64,000 bases of DNA from Streptomyces sp. LUP30 (GTDB lineage: Bacteria; Actinomycetota; Actinomycetes; Streptomycetales; Streptomycetaceae). Below the pieces are notes generated by a model. The model had not been told where the DNA came from. It saw only the letters and a program-made list of their open reading frames with translations, and searched no databases. This document shows, piece after piece, positions 42,869 through 51,084 of this stretch. The DNA lies in assembly GCF_001746365.1 (NCBI RefSeq), contig NZ_MJAJ01000026.1:43027-107026 (forward strand). Reading direction: 5' to 3'. The translations under genes were made by a program, and so were the position numbers. Numbering within the stretch: the stretch's first letter is position 1; each line of letters opens with the position of its first letter.

Positions 42869-43789
42869 TCAGCCGGCCTTCCCGGGCGTGGCCGCCTCGC
42901 CCAGCTCGGCGGAGATCCGCCCCAGCTGGTCGAGGCGCTGCTCCAGGCTCGGGTGGGTCGAGAAGAAGCGCTCGATGCCGGGCTCCCTGCCGGTGGCCGG
43001 GGTGAAGTAGAACGCGTTGAAGGCCTGCGCGGTGCGCAGGTCCTTGGTCGGGATGCGGGCGATGTCGCCGGACACCTTCGCCAGCGCGGACGCCAGCGCC
43101 GAGGGCCGTCCGGTGAGCAGTGCGGCGGCGCGGTCGGCGGCCAGCTCCCGGTACCGCGACAGGGCCCTGATCAGCAGGAAGCTGAGCGCGTACACGGCGG
43201 CCGACACCCCCATCACGGCGGCGAAGACGGCGGCGGTGTTCTGGTCCCGGCGGCCGCCGCCGAACACCTGCGAGTAGAACGCGAACCGGACGATCAGCCC
43301 CGCGATGACGCCCAGGAACGAGGCGACCGTGATCACGGCCACGTCCTTGTGCGCGACGTGCGACAGTTCGTGCGCGAGCACGCCCTCCAGCTCGGCCGGC
43401 TCCAGCCGGCGCAGCAGCCCCGTCGTCACGCACACCACGGCGTTCTGGGGATTGCGCCCGGTGGCGAACGCGTTGGGCATGTCCATGGCCGAGACGGCGA
43501 CGACCGGCTTGGGCATGTCCGACAGGGCGCACAGCCGGTCCACGACGGCGTGCAGCTCGGGATACTCCTCCCGCTCCACCACCCGGCCGCGCATCGCGAA
43601 CAGGGCGATCCGGTCGGAGAACCAGAACTGCGCGACGAACATGGCGGCGATCAGCACCACGACCAGCAACCAGGACTTCAGCAACACGATCAGCGCGACG
43701 ACGAACGCCACGTACAGCAGTCCGAGCAGGAACAGCGTGACCGTCATCCGCACGGTCAGTCCCCGATCGCTCCGGAAACGGCTCTGCAT
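42869..43789 (-). CDS. htpX: HtpX-family membrane zinc metalloprotease
   Basis: 306 residues, M48 family. Two N-terminal transmembrane helices (about 16-55) precede the zinc site HELSH in EGVLAHELSHVAHKD; the third ligand is probably the Glu of SRYRELAADRAAA. Further helices surround these. HtpX cleaves misfolded membrane proteins. ATG at 43789 (MQSRFRSDRG) with GGGGTGG upstream was preferred over an upstream GTG. Operon with PspAB. Confidence 0.92.
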   Translation of the reverse strand: MQSRFRSDRGLTVRMTVTLFLLGLLYVAFVVALIVLLKSWLLVVVLIAAMFVAQFWFSDRIALFAMRGRVVEREEYPELHAVVDRLCALSDMPKPVVAVSAMDMPNAFATGRNPQNAVVCVTTGLLRRLEPAELEGVLAHELSHVAHKDVAVITVASFLGVIAGLIVRFAFYSQVFGGGRRDQNTAAVFAAVMGVSAAVYALSFLLIRALSRYRELAADRAAALLTGRPSALASALAKVSGDIARIPTKDLRTAQAFNAFYFTPATGREPGIERFFSTHPSLEQRLDQLGRISAELGEAATPGKAG

Positions 43790-43915
43790 CTGCACCACCC
43801 CGCAGTCAGGCACTCGCCCCTATGCCAGTGTGCACCCGGTCCGTCCATGGACGGATCCGGATAGACCCTGTGGAGAGCAAAGGAATGCTCCGGGCTCGGA
43901 ACGGGGCCGTACGAC

Positions 43916-43954
43916 GACGCCCCCGTCTCCTGACGAACAGGAGACGGGGGCGTC
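43916..43954 (-). terminator. glnA terminator
   Basis: A perfect 17-bp stem (43916-43932 with 43938-43954) and 5-base loop, 30 bases after the glnA stop. Confidence 0.9.
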
Positions 43955-43983
43955 GCTGCGGGCCTGCGGGCGGCCCGGCCCGA

Positions 43984-45393
43984 TCACACGTCGAAGTACA
44001 GCTCGAACTCGTGCGGGTGCGGGCGCAGCTGGAGCGGGGCGATCTCGTTGGTGCGCTTGTAGTCGATCCACGTCTCGATCAGGTCGGACGTGAAGACGTC
44101 ACCCGCGAGCAGGAACTCGTGGTCCGCCTCCAGGCGGTCCAGGACGGCCGGGAGCGAGGTCGGGACCTGTGCGACGCCCGCGTGCTCCTCGGGGGCCAGC
44201 TCGTAGAGGTCCTTGTCGATCGGCTCGGCCGGCTCGATCTTGTTCTTGATGCCGTCCAGACCCGCGAGGAGCAGCGCGGAGAAGGCGAGGTACGGGTTGC
44301 CGGAGGAGTCGGGCGCGCGGAACTCGACGCGCTTGGCCTTCGGGTTGGAGCCCGTGATCGGGATGCGCATGGCGGCGGAGCGGTTGCGCTGCGAGTACAC
44401 CAGGTTGACCGGAGCCTCGAAGCCCGGGACCAGACGGTGGTAGGAGTTCACCGTCGGGTTGGTGAAGGCCAGCAGCGACGGGGCGTGCTTGAGGATGCCG
44501 CCGATGTAGTAGCGGGCCATGTCCGACAGGCCCGCGTAGCCGGCCTCGTCGTAGAACAGCGGGGAGCCGCCGCTCCACAGCGACTGGTGGACGTGCATGC
44601 CCGAGCCGTTGTCGCCGAAGATCGGCTTCGGCATGAAGGTCGCGGTCTTGCCGTTGCGCCAGGCGACGTTCTTCACGATGTACTTGAAGAGCTGGAGGTC
44701 GTCGGCCGCGGCGAGCAGCGTGTTGAACTTGTAGTTGATCTCGGCCTGGCCGGCGGTGCCCACCTCGTGGTGCTGGCGCTCGACCTGGAGACCGGACGCG
44801 GCCAGCTCCAGGGAGATCTCCGCACGCAGGTCGGCGAAGTGGTCGACCGGCGGGGTCGGGAAGTAGCCGCCCTTGTAGCGGACCTTGTAACCGCGGTTGT
44901 CCTCGAGCGCACCGGTGTTCCAGGCGCCGGCCTCGGAGTCGATGTGGTAGAAGGACTCGTTCGCGGACGTCTGGAAGCGGACGCTGTCGAAGACGTAGAA
45001 CTCGGCCTCGGGGCCGAAGTACGCGGTGTCGGCGATACCGGTCGACGCCAGGTAGGCCTCCGCCTTCTTCGCCACGTTGCGCGGGTCACGGGAGTACTGC
45101 TCGCCCGTGATCGGGTCGTGGATGAAGAAGTTGATGTTCAGCGTCTTGTCACGGCGGAACGGGTCCACGCGCGAGGTCGACAGGTCGGCGCGCAGCGCCA
45201 TGTCGGACTCGTGGATGGCCTGGAAGCCGCGGATGGAGGAGCCGTCGAAGGCGAGCTCCTCGTCCGGATCGAACGCCTCGACGGGCAGCGTGAAGTGCTG
45301 CATCACGCCCGGCAGGTCGCAGAAGCGGACGTCGACGAACTTGACGTCCTCGTCCGCGATGAACTTCTTGGCCTCGTCGGCGTTCTGGAACAT
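43984..45393 (-). CDS. glnA: Glutamine synthetase type I
   Basis: 469 residues, the usual length of the dodecameric GSI. Motifs: LAFDGSSIRGF, AYFGPEAEFYVFD, the ATP-binding KPIFGDNGSGMHVHQSL and the adenylylation segment IDKDLYELAPEE, where the target is Tyr397, as in E. coli. It is therefore a substrate of GlnE (1-1822). ATG at 45393 with GGAGGAG. A GlnR-type box lies 97-134 bases upstream and a terminator follows. Confidence 0.97.
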   Translation of the reverse strand: MFQNADEAKKFIADEDVKFVDVRFCDLPGVMQHFTLPVEAFDPDEELAFDGSSIRGFQAIHESDMALRADLSTSRVDPFRRDKTLNINFFIHDPITGEQYSRDPRNVAKKAEAYLASTGIADTAYFGPEAEFYVFDSVRFQTSANESFYHIDSEAGAWNTGALEDNRGYKVRYKGGYFPTPPVDHFADLRAEISLELAASGLQVERQHHEVGTAGQAEINYKFNTLLAAADDLQLFKYIVKNVAWRNGKTATFMPKPIFGDNGSGMHVHQSLWSGGSPLFYDEAGYAGLSDMARYYIGGILKHAPSLLAFTNPTVNSYHRLVPGFEAPVNLVYSQRNRSAAMRIPITGSNPKAKRVEFRAPDSSGNPYLAFSALLLAGLDGIKNKIEPAEPIDKDLYELAPEEHAGVAQVPTSLPAVLDRLEADHEFLLAGDVFTSDLIETWIDYKRTNEIAPLQLRPHPHEFELYFDV

Positions 45394-45489
45394 CCAGCTC
45401 CTCCTACTCCCGGCCGTCGAGCCGGGGTGGTAGTTCGTTCGTGCGGCCAGTGCGGTGGCACACGCTGTCGTCGACCCTAGGGACGGGTG

Positions 45490-45527
45490 ATTTCTCGGGC
45501 GTGACCCATTTGTTTCGCACAAGTTAA
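45490..45527 (-). promoter_or_regulatory. GlnR-type box upstream of glnA
   Basis: On the minus strand the pentamers TTAAC, GAAAC, GTCAC and GAAAT are separated by exactly 6 bases each, an excellent match to the Streptomyces GlnR a-b-a-b consensus. It ends 97 bases before the glnA ATG. The 45394-45590 gap also contains the RDD gene's upstream sequence. Confidence 0.85.
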
Positions 45528-45590
45528 CCGGACCCTGCCCGGTGTACCCCACCTGTCCGTATCGCGAAACGAGCGCAGTACCGTGGACGC

Positions 45591-46058
45591 GTGGACAACA
45601 GGGATGCAATCGGCTCGTGGCTGTCGGGCCCCCGCGCGGCCGCCGAGGACGCCGGTGTCGACTTCGGATACCGGGGCGAGCAGCTCGGACTGCCGCAGGA
45701 GGGGCCGGGCTCGATCGCCCGTCCCGGCCGGCGGCTGGGCGCGCTCGCGGTGGACTGGGGCCTCAGTGTCTTGATCGCATACAGCTTGATCACCGATGGC
45801 TACCGGCCGGCGACCAGCAACTGGGCGCTGCTGGTCTTCCTCGTGATGAGCCTCCTGACCGTCGGCACGCTCGGCTTCACTCCGGGCAAGCGTCTCTTCC
45901 GTCTGCGGGTGGTCTCCGTCGACACCGGGGCCGTCAGTCCTCTGCGCTCCGCGGTGCGCACGGTCCTTCTCTGTCTGGCCGTGCCGGCCCTGGTCTGGGA
46001 CCGGGACGGCCGCGGTCTGCACGACCGGCTGGCCCGAACGGTGGAAGTGCGCGGCTGA
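45591..46058 (+). CDS. RDD-family membrane protein
   Basis: 155 residues. The RDD signature is ARPGRRLGALAVDWGLSVLIA (Arg and Asp at the helix edges), with the second helix LLVFLVMSLLTVGTLGFTPGKRLF and a third, ending DGRGLHDRLARTVEV. Typically a two- to three-helix membrane protein of unknown function. GTG at 45591 gives the conserved start VDNRDAIGSWLSGP; no ribosome site is visible, so a leaderless message is likely. Confidence 0.88.
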   Translation: MDNRDAIGSWLSGPRAAAEDAGVDFGYRGEQLGLPQEGPGSIARPGRRLGALAVDWGLSVLIAYSLITDGYRPATSNWALLVFLVMSLLTVGTLGFTPGKRLFRLRVVSVDTGAVSPLRSAVRTVLLCLAVPALVWDRDGRGLHDRLARTVEVRG

Positions 46059-46068
46059 GACGGCGCAT

Positions 46069-46108
46069 GAGGAAGGGGCGCCCGGATCACTCCGGGCGCC
46101 CCTTCCTC
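46069..46108. terminator. Bidirectional terminator
   Basis: A perfect 18-bp stem (46069-46086 with 46091-46108) and 4-base loop between the convergent RDD and DUF4191 genes. Confidence 0.92.
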
Positions 46109-46130
46109 GTACCGTGTGCGAGGCATCGGT

Positions 46131-46835
46131 TCAGCGGGCCTTGCCGCCGCCGCCCTTCGGCAGGCGCATGCCCTTGGGCATCGGCCCCTTCGGCAGCGGC
46201 ATGTTGCTCATCAGGTCGCCCAGAGCGCGCAGCCGGTCGTTGGTGGCGGTGACCTGCGGGCCGGCCAGGACCCGCGGGTACTTCAGCAGGGTGGTGCGCA
46301 GCTTCTTCAGGTCGACCTGGCCCTCGCCGGTGCCGACGATCACGTCGTACACGGGAACGTCCGCGACGATGCGGTTCATCTTCTTCTTCTCGGCGGCCAG
46401 CAGGCTCTTCACCCGGTTCGGGTTGCCCTCGGCGACCAGGACGATGCCGGCCTTGCCGACGGCCCGGTGCACCACGTCCTGGCTGCGGTTCATCGCCACC
46501 GCGGGGGTGGTCGTCCAGCCCCGGCCGATGTTGTCCAGGACGGCCGCGGCCGCGCCGGGCTGGCCCTCCATCTGACCGAAGGCGGCCCGCTCGGCCCGGC
46601 GTCCGAACACGATCGCCGTCGCCAGGAAGGCGAGCAGGACGCCGAGGATGCCCAGGTAGACCGGGTGGCCGATCAGGAAGCCGATCGCGAGAAAGACGCC
46701 GAAGGTGAGGAGGAAGACACCCGCGAGAACAAAACCGATCGTCTTGTCGGCCTTGCGGGTCATCTTGAACGTCAGGGCGATCTGCTTCAGTCGCCCGGGG
46801 TTAGCGGCGTCCGCCGCGCTGTCACTTCTCGCCAT
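46131..46835 (-). CDS. DUF4191 domain membrane protein
   Basis: 234 residues. A short cytosolic N-terminus, two adjacent transmembrane helices (about 33-80), then a cytosolic domain with DNIGRGWTTTPAVAMNRSQD and KKKMNRIVADVPVYDVI, and a basic, Gly/Met/Pro-rich end. The family is conserved in actinobacteria beside lipA; function unknown. Confidence 0.88.
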   Translation of the reverse strand: MARSDSAADAANPGRLKQIALTFKMTRKADKTIGFVLAGVFLLTFGVFLAIGFLIGHPVYLGILGVLLAFLATAIVFGRRAERAAFGQMEGQPGAAAAVLDNIGRGWTTTPAVAMNRSQDVVHRAVGKAGIVLVAEGNPNRVKSLLAAEKKKMNRIVADVPVYDVIVGTGEGQVDLKKLRTTLLKYPRVLAGPQVTATNDRLRALGDLMSNMPLPKGPMPKGMRLPKGGGGKAR

Positions 46836-46912
46836 GCCACGAAGTCTACGTGGCCGCGGAAGCGCCTACGACGGCAGGAGGGGAGGTGTGGGGAGTGCGG
46901 GGAGGGGGTGGG

Positions 46913-47113
46913 TCAGGGGCGGGCGGAGGTGACCGCTTCGAGGACGCGCTGCGCCTCGACCCGGTCCTTGGCGCGACGGCGGTCCTCCAGGACGGAGGTC
47001 CAGGCGTTGCGTCGGGCGGTGCGCTGACCGCTGCTCAGGAGCAGCGACTCGACGGCGCGCAGTGCGGTGCTGAAGGTCGGGATCGCGGTGGCGCGAACGG
47101 GCGCGGCCTGCAT
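46913..47113 (-). CDS. Small conserved hypothetical protein
   Basis: 66 residues (MQAAPVRATAIPTFSTALRA...), Arg-rich, probably all helical. The ATG at 47113 has GAGGGGG upstream; a longer in-frame start at 47191 gives a Pro-rich, unlikely N-terminus. It lies between lipA and the DUF4191 gene on the same strand. The coding call rests on composition and on the ribosome site. Confidence 0.6.
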   Translation of the reverse strand: MQAAPVRATAIPTFSTALRAVESLLLSSGQRTARRNAWTSVLEDRRRAKDRVEAQRVLEAVTSARP

Positions 47114-47402
47114 GGCGGGTGTCCCCCTCGGACAAGGTTCTGGCACGGGTGGTACGGGGCTGTGTTCTACGTGACGTGATACCAGCGTCACTGTTTGGTG
47201 TTACCAGGGCGTGACCGACCGGTCAAACGCGAATGAAACCTTGATGCGGGGGGCCGAAACGCTGACGCGGCCCCGACGTACGTCCTCATCTGCGGGGACG
47301 GTCGGGACCGCGTCGAATCGGTCACTACTGGCGAGTAGCCACTTGTGCGCGAGTTCACACACTCGGCTTGCGGCCGTACGGCGCAAGAGAGGTGACGTCG
47401 CG

Positions 47403-48368
47403 TCAGACGGCTTGTGTGGCGATGAAGGAACCGCGCTTCTCGACGGCCATCCGGTAGAGGCGTCCGGCGCGGTAGGAGGACCGTACCAGCGGGCCCGACA
47501 TCACGCCGGAGAAGCCGATCTGCTCGGCCTCCTCCTTCAGCTCGACGAACTCGTGCGGCTTCACCCAGCGCTCCACCGGGTGGTGGCGCACGGAGGGCCG
47601 CAGGTACTGCGTGATGGTGACCAGCTCGCAGCCCGCGTCGTGCAGCTGGCGCAGCGCCTCGCCGACCTCCTCGCGCGTCTCGCCCATGCCGAGGATCAGA
47701 TTCGACTTGGTGACGAGCCCGTAGTCGCGGGCGGCGGTGATGACGCCCAGCGAACGCTCGTAGCGGAAGCCGGGCCGGATCCGCTTGAAGATCCGGGGCA
47801 CGGTCTCGACGTTGTGCGCGAAGACCTCGGGCCGCGCGGAGAAGACCTCCGCGAGCTGCTCCGGGACGGCGTTGAAGTCGGGGGCGAGCAGCTCCACCTT
47901 GGTGCGCCCGGCCTCGCGCTCCGCGGTCTGCCGGTGGATCTGGCGCACGGTCTCGGCGTACAGCCACGCGCCGCCGTCCGCCAGGTCGTCGCGGGCGACG
48001 CCGGTGATGGTGGCGTAGTTCAGGTCCATCGTGACGACGGACTCGCCCACGCGCCGCGGCTCGTCACGGTCCAGCGCCTCGGGCTTGCCGGTGTCGATCT
48101 GGCAGAAGTCGCACCGCCGGGTGCACTGGTCGCCGCCGATGAGGAAGGTGGCCTCGCGGTCCTCCCAGCACTCGTAGATGTTGGGGCAGCCGGCTTCCTG
48201 GCAGACGGTGTGCAGCCCCTCGCTCTTCACGAGGTTCTGCATCTTCGTGTACTCGGGACCCATTTTCGCCCGGGTCTTGATCCACTCGGGCTTGCGCTCG
48301 ATGGGGGTCTGGCTGTTGCGGACCTCCAGGCGCAGCATCTTGCGTCCGTCGGGTGCGACTGCGGACAC
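47403..48368 (-). CDS. lipA: Lipoyl synthase
   Basis: 321 residues. A radical SAM enzyme inserting two sulfurs into octanoylated lipoyl domains. Two iron-sulfur sites are visible: CQEAGCPNIYEC for the auxiliary cluster and CTRRCDFC for the SAM cluster. GTG start (VSAVAPDGRKMLRLEVRNSQ), TAGGGAG upstream. It follows lipB, 84 bases apart on the same strand, so they probably form an operon supplying lipoate to 2-oxoacid dehydrogenases. Confidence 0.97.
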   Translation of the reverse strand: MSAVAPDGRKMLRLEVRNSQTPIERKPEWIKTRAKMGPEYTKMQNLVKSEGLHTVCQEAGCPNIYECWEDREATFLIGGDQCTRRCDFCQIDTGKPEALDRDEPRRVGESVVTMDLNYATITGVARDDLADGGAWLYAETVRQIHRQTAEREAGRTKVELLAPDFNAVPEQLAEVFSARPEVFAHNVETVPRIFKRIRPGFRYERSLGVITAARDYGLVTKSNLILGMGETREEVGEALRQLHDAGCELVTITQYLRPSVRHHPVERWVKPHEFVELKEEAEQIGFSGVMSGPLVRSSYRAGRLYRMAVEKRGSFIATQAV

Positions 48369-48452
48369 GACCGGCTCCCTAGCGATTGATTCTTCGGCGT
48401 GCTCAAGCGTACGCCCGTGGATTTGAAAGTCCGGCGGTGGTGCCGACCTCGG

Positions 48453-49250
48453 TCAGGCCGAGACCCGCTCGATCTCGCGCGGCTTCGGCTCGGCGTTCTC
48501 CAGGACGTCCGCCAAGTGCCGCTCCACCACGGGCAGCACCTCCTCGATCGTGACGTCCCGGCCCAGCTCGTTCGCCAGCGAGGCGACGCCCGCGTCCCGG
48601 ATCCCGCAGGGGATGATGCGGTCGAACCACTTGTTGTCCGGGTTCACGTTGAGCGCGAAGCCGTGCATGGTGACGCCCTTGGCGACCCGGATGCCGATCG
48701 CGGCGATCTTCCGGTCCTCGCGCCGCTGGCCGGCGTTGGACGGGGCGTACTCCGGGCCGTTCAGCCGCGGGTCGAACTCCTCGTCGGTGAGCCGGGGGTC
48801 GAAGTCCAGCGACAGCCCGCCGAGCGAGGGGCGCTGCTCCACCGGATCGCCGAGCACCCACACGCCGCTGCGGCCCTCGACCCGGGAGGTCTCCAGGCCG
48901 AACTCCGCGCACACCCCGATCAGGGCGTCCTCCAGGCGCCGCACGTGGGCGACGACGTCCACCGGGCGCGGCAGCTTCAGGATCGGGTAGCCCACCAGCT
49001 GTCCGGGGCCGTGCCAGGTGATCTTGCCGCCGCGGTCCACGTCGACGACCGGGGTGCCGTCCAGGGGCCGCTCGTCGGCGGCCGTGCGCCGGCCGGCCGT
49101 GTAGACGGGGGGATGCTCGAGGAGCAGCACGGTGTCCGGGACCTCGTCGACGAAGCGTGCCGCGTGCACCCGGCGTTGCTCGTCCCACGCCTCCTGGTAG
49201 TCCACGGCGTTCTCGCCGAACCCCATCCGGACGAACCGCAACTCGCTCAC
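48453..49250 (-). CDS. lipB: Lipoyl(octanoyl) transferase
   Basis: 265 residues. It transfers octanoyl from acyl carrier protein to the lysine of lipoyl domains. Active-site elements: RGGKITWHGPGQLVGYPI, RKIAAIGIRVAKGVTMHGFA (Lys) and IIPCGI (Cys thioester). GTG start at 49250. First gene of lipB-lipA. Confidence 0.96.
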   Translation of the reverse strand: MSELRFVRMGFGENAVDYQEAWDEQRRVHAARFVDEVPDTVLLLEHPPVYTAGRRTAADERPLDGTPVVDVDRGGKITWHGPGQLVGYPILKLPRPVDVVAHVRRLEDALIGVCAEFGLETSRVEGRSGVWVLGDPVEQRPSLGGLSLDFDPRLTDEEFDPRLNGPEYAPSNAGQRREDRKIAAIGIRVAKGVTMHGFALNVNPDNKWFDRIIPCGIRDAGVASLANELGRDVTIEEVLPVVERHLADVLENAEPKPREIERVSA

Positions 49251-49495
49251 GGCAAGCGCCTCCCTGGAAAGTCGTCAGGCGCGTCGCGCGCCCAAGCCAC
49301 TGTACGTCCGCGCGCTCCGCGTCAGCCCCACGGTCAATCCTCACACGATCGGATGAATGAAAGCGGAGATTTGCGACCGGGTGCTTACTCTCCGCTACAT
49401 TCGCGCCGTTCACGAGGCCAAACGGGCTGATCACCGCATCAGCGCACTTCATCCGGGCACGTCACAGGCCCGGGAGGCAGGAGACCGCACCGCAG

Positions 49496-51013
49496 ATGAC
49501 GGAACGACCCGCGCAGCGCACTCCCAACCGCCAGCTCGCCGCGCTCATCGCCGAAGCGGGCTTCTCCAACGCGGGACTGGCCCGTCGCGTCGATCAGCTC
49601 GGTCTCGAACACGGGCTGGACCTCAGATACGACAAGACGTCCGTCACCCGGTGGCTGCGGGGGCAGCAGCCCCGCGGCACCACCCCCGCCCTGATCGCCG
49701 AGGTCTTCACCCGGCGGTTGGGCCGTCGCCTGACCGCCCAGGACCTCGGCCTGGACGCGTGCGCCCCCGTGTACGCCGGACTGGAGTTCGCGGGCACCCC
49801 CGAGGAGGCCATCGACATCGTCGGCGGCCTCTGGCGCAAGGACTCCGGCAGCCACGCCGAGCTCCGCAAGATCGCCTTCACCCCGGCGGGGCTCGTCGTC
49901 CCCAGCCGCGACTGGCTGATCGGCCGCCCAGACGACAAGGTCGCCCGCGGCGAGGCGCCTGCCCGGGTGCCCCTCCAGGCCCGCCCGGCCAGACCCGCCG
50001 CACCCCAGCACCCCGCCGCCCCGCAGCTCACGGCGCCGCCCGCCCGGGTGGGGGCCGGGCCGACGGCCGTGCCCCGGCAGCGCGGCCAGGGCGGCGAGCG
50101 CGGCCCCGGTCAGCGCGTCACCGGCGGCGACATCGCCGCGCTCCGCTCGGTCGGCGAACTCTTCCGCACCCTCGACGACAGGTACGGCGGCGGGCACGCG
50201 CGCCAGGCCCTCGTGCGGTACCTGGAGCACGAGTGCGAGCCCATGCTGCGCGGGACGTACGGGGAGCAGACCGGCCGCCGTCTCTTCGGCGCGGCCGCCG
50301 ATCTGACCCGCCTCGCGGGCTGGACCTCCTTCGACATCGCCGCGCACGGCCTGGCCCAGCGCTACTTCGTCCAGGCCCTGCGGCTGTCCCAGGCGGCGGC
50401 GGACCGGGCGTACGGCTCGTTCGTGCTCGTCACCATGAGCCGCCAGGCCGTCTATCTGGGCCATGGGCGCGAGGCGGTGCAGCTCGCGCGGGTGGCCCAG
50501 CAGGGCGTCGGTTCGGGCGCCCCGCCCGTCGTGCAGGCGCTGCTGCACTCGGCGGAGGCACGCGGGCACGGGGTGCTCGGCGAGGTGCGCGCCTCCACGG
50601 CGGCCCTCGTGCGCGCCGAACGGGCGCTGGAGGCGGCCAAGTCCGGCGACGAGGTGCCGTACTGGGCCCGCTTCTTCGACGAGGCGCAGCTGGCCGACGA
50701 GTTCGGGCACTGCCACCGTGACCTGCAGCAGTTCCGGGCGGCGGCGCAGCACGCGGAGCGCTCGCTGCAGCTGCGTCCCGCCGCCCTTGCCCGCAGCAGG
50801 GTGTTCTGCCGGGTCGTCCTCGCCTCGGCCCGGCTCGGTCTCGGCGAACTCGACCAGGCGTGCCAGCTCGCCGCGGAGGCCGCCGGGCAGGCGGCGGAGA
50901 TGCGGTCCGTGCGGGCCCTGGAGTACGTCAGGGACTTCGAACGCAGGCTGGAGCCGTACAAGGACGCGCCCCCGGTCCGCACCTACCGGGACAAGGTGGC
51001 GGCACTGGGCTGA
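49496..51013 (+). CDS. NsdA-like regulator with N-terminal HTH-like domain and TPR region
   Basis: 505 residues. The N-terminus (about 10-75, QLAALIAEAGFSNAGLARRV ... SVTRWLRGQQPRG) is an Xre-like DNA-binding module; a Pro/Ala linker (about 155-205) joins it to a helical TPR-like domain (about 215-490). This layout matches streptomycete NsdA/NsdB-type negative regulators of differentiation and antibiotics. The specific orthologue is uncertain. The ATG has a purine-rich GGGAGGCAGGAG region upstream. Confidence 0.8.
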   Translation: MTERPAQRTPNRQLAALIAEAGFSNAGLARRVDQLGLEHGLDLRYDKTSVTRWLRGQQPRGTTPALIAEVFTRRLGRRLTAQDLGLDACAPVYAGLEFAGTPEEAIDIVGGLWRKDSGSHAELRKIAFTPAGLVVPSRDWLIGRPDDKVARGEAPARVPLQARPARPAAPQHPAAPQLTAPPARVGAGPTAVPRQRGQGGERGPGQRVTGGDIAALRSVGELFRTLDDRYGGGHARQALVRYLEHECEPMLRGTYGEQTGRRLFGAAADLTRLAGWTSFDIAAHGLAQRYFVQALRLSQAAADRAYGSFVLVTMSRQAVYLGHGREAVQLARVAQQGVGSGAPPVVQALLHSAEARGHGVLGEVRASTAALVRAERALEAAKSGDEVPYWARFFDEAQLADEFGHCHRDLQQFRAAAQHAERSLQLRPAALARSRVFCRVVLASARLGLGELDQACQLAAEAAGQAAEMRSVRALEYVRDFERRLEPYKDAPPVRTYRDKVAALG

Positions 51014-51046
51014 CGGGCGGCGGGCGGGCGTGGGCGCAAAGGGGCC

Positions 51047-51079
51047 GGCGCCCGGGGGGCGGGGCCCCCGGGGGGCGCC
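51047..51079. terminator. Probable terminator between convergent genes
   Basis: Arms GGCGCCC (51047-51053) and GGGCGCC (51073-51079) enclose further GC-complementary sequence, between the NsdA-like gene and the FAD oxidoreductase gene. Confidence 0.6.
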
Positions 51080-51084
51080 GCCGC

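Noticed and set aside
43822..45480. 552-residue open frame on the plus strand
   Set aside because: Antisense of glnA.
47188..47967. 259-residue minus frame overlapping lipA
   Set aside because: Out-of-register shadow of lipA with no ribosome site or recognisable domain.
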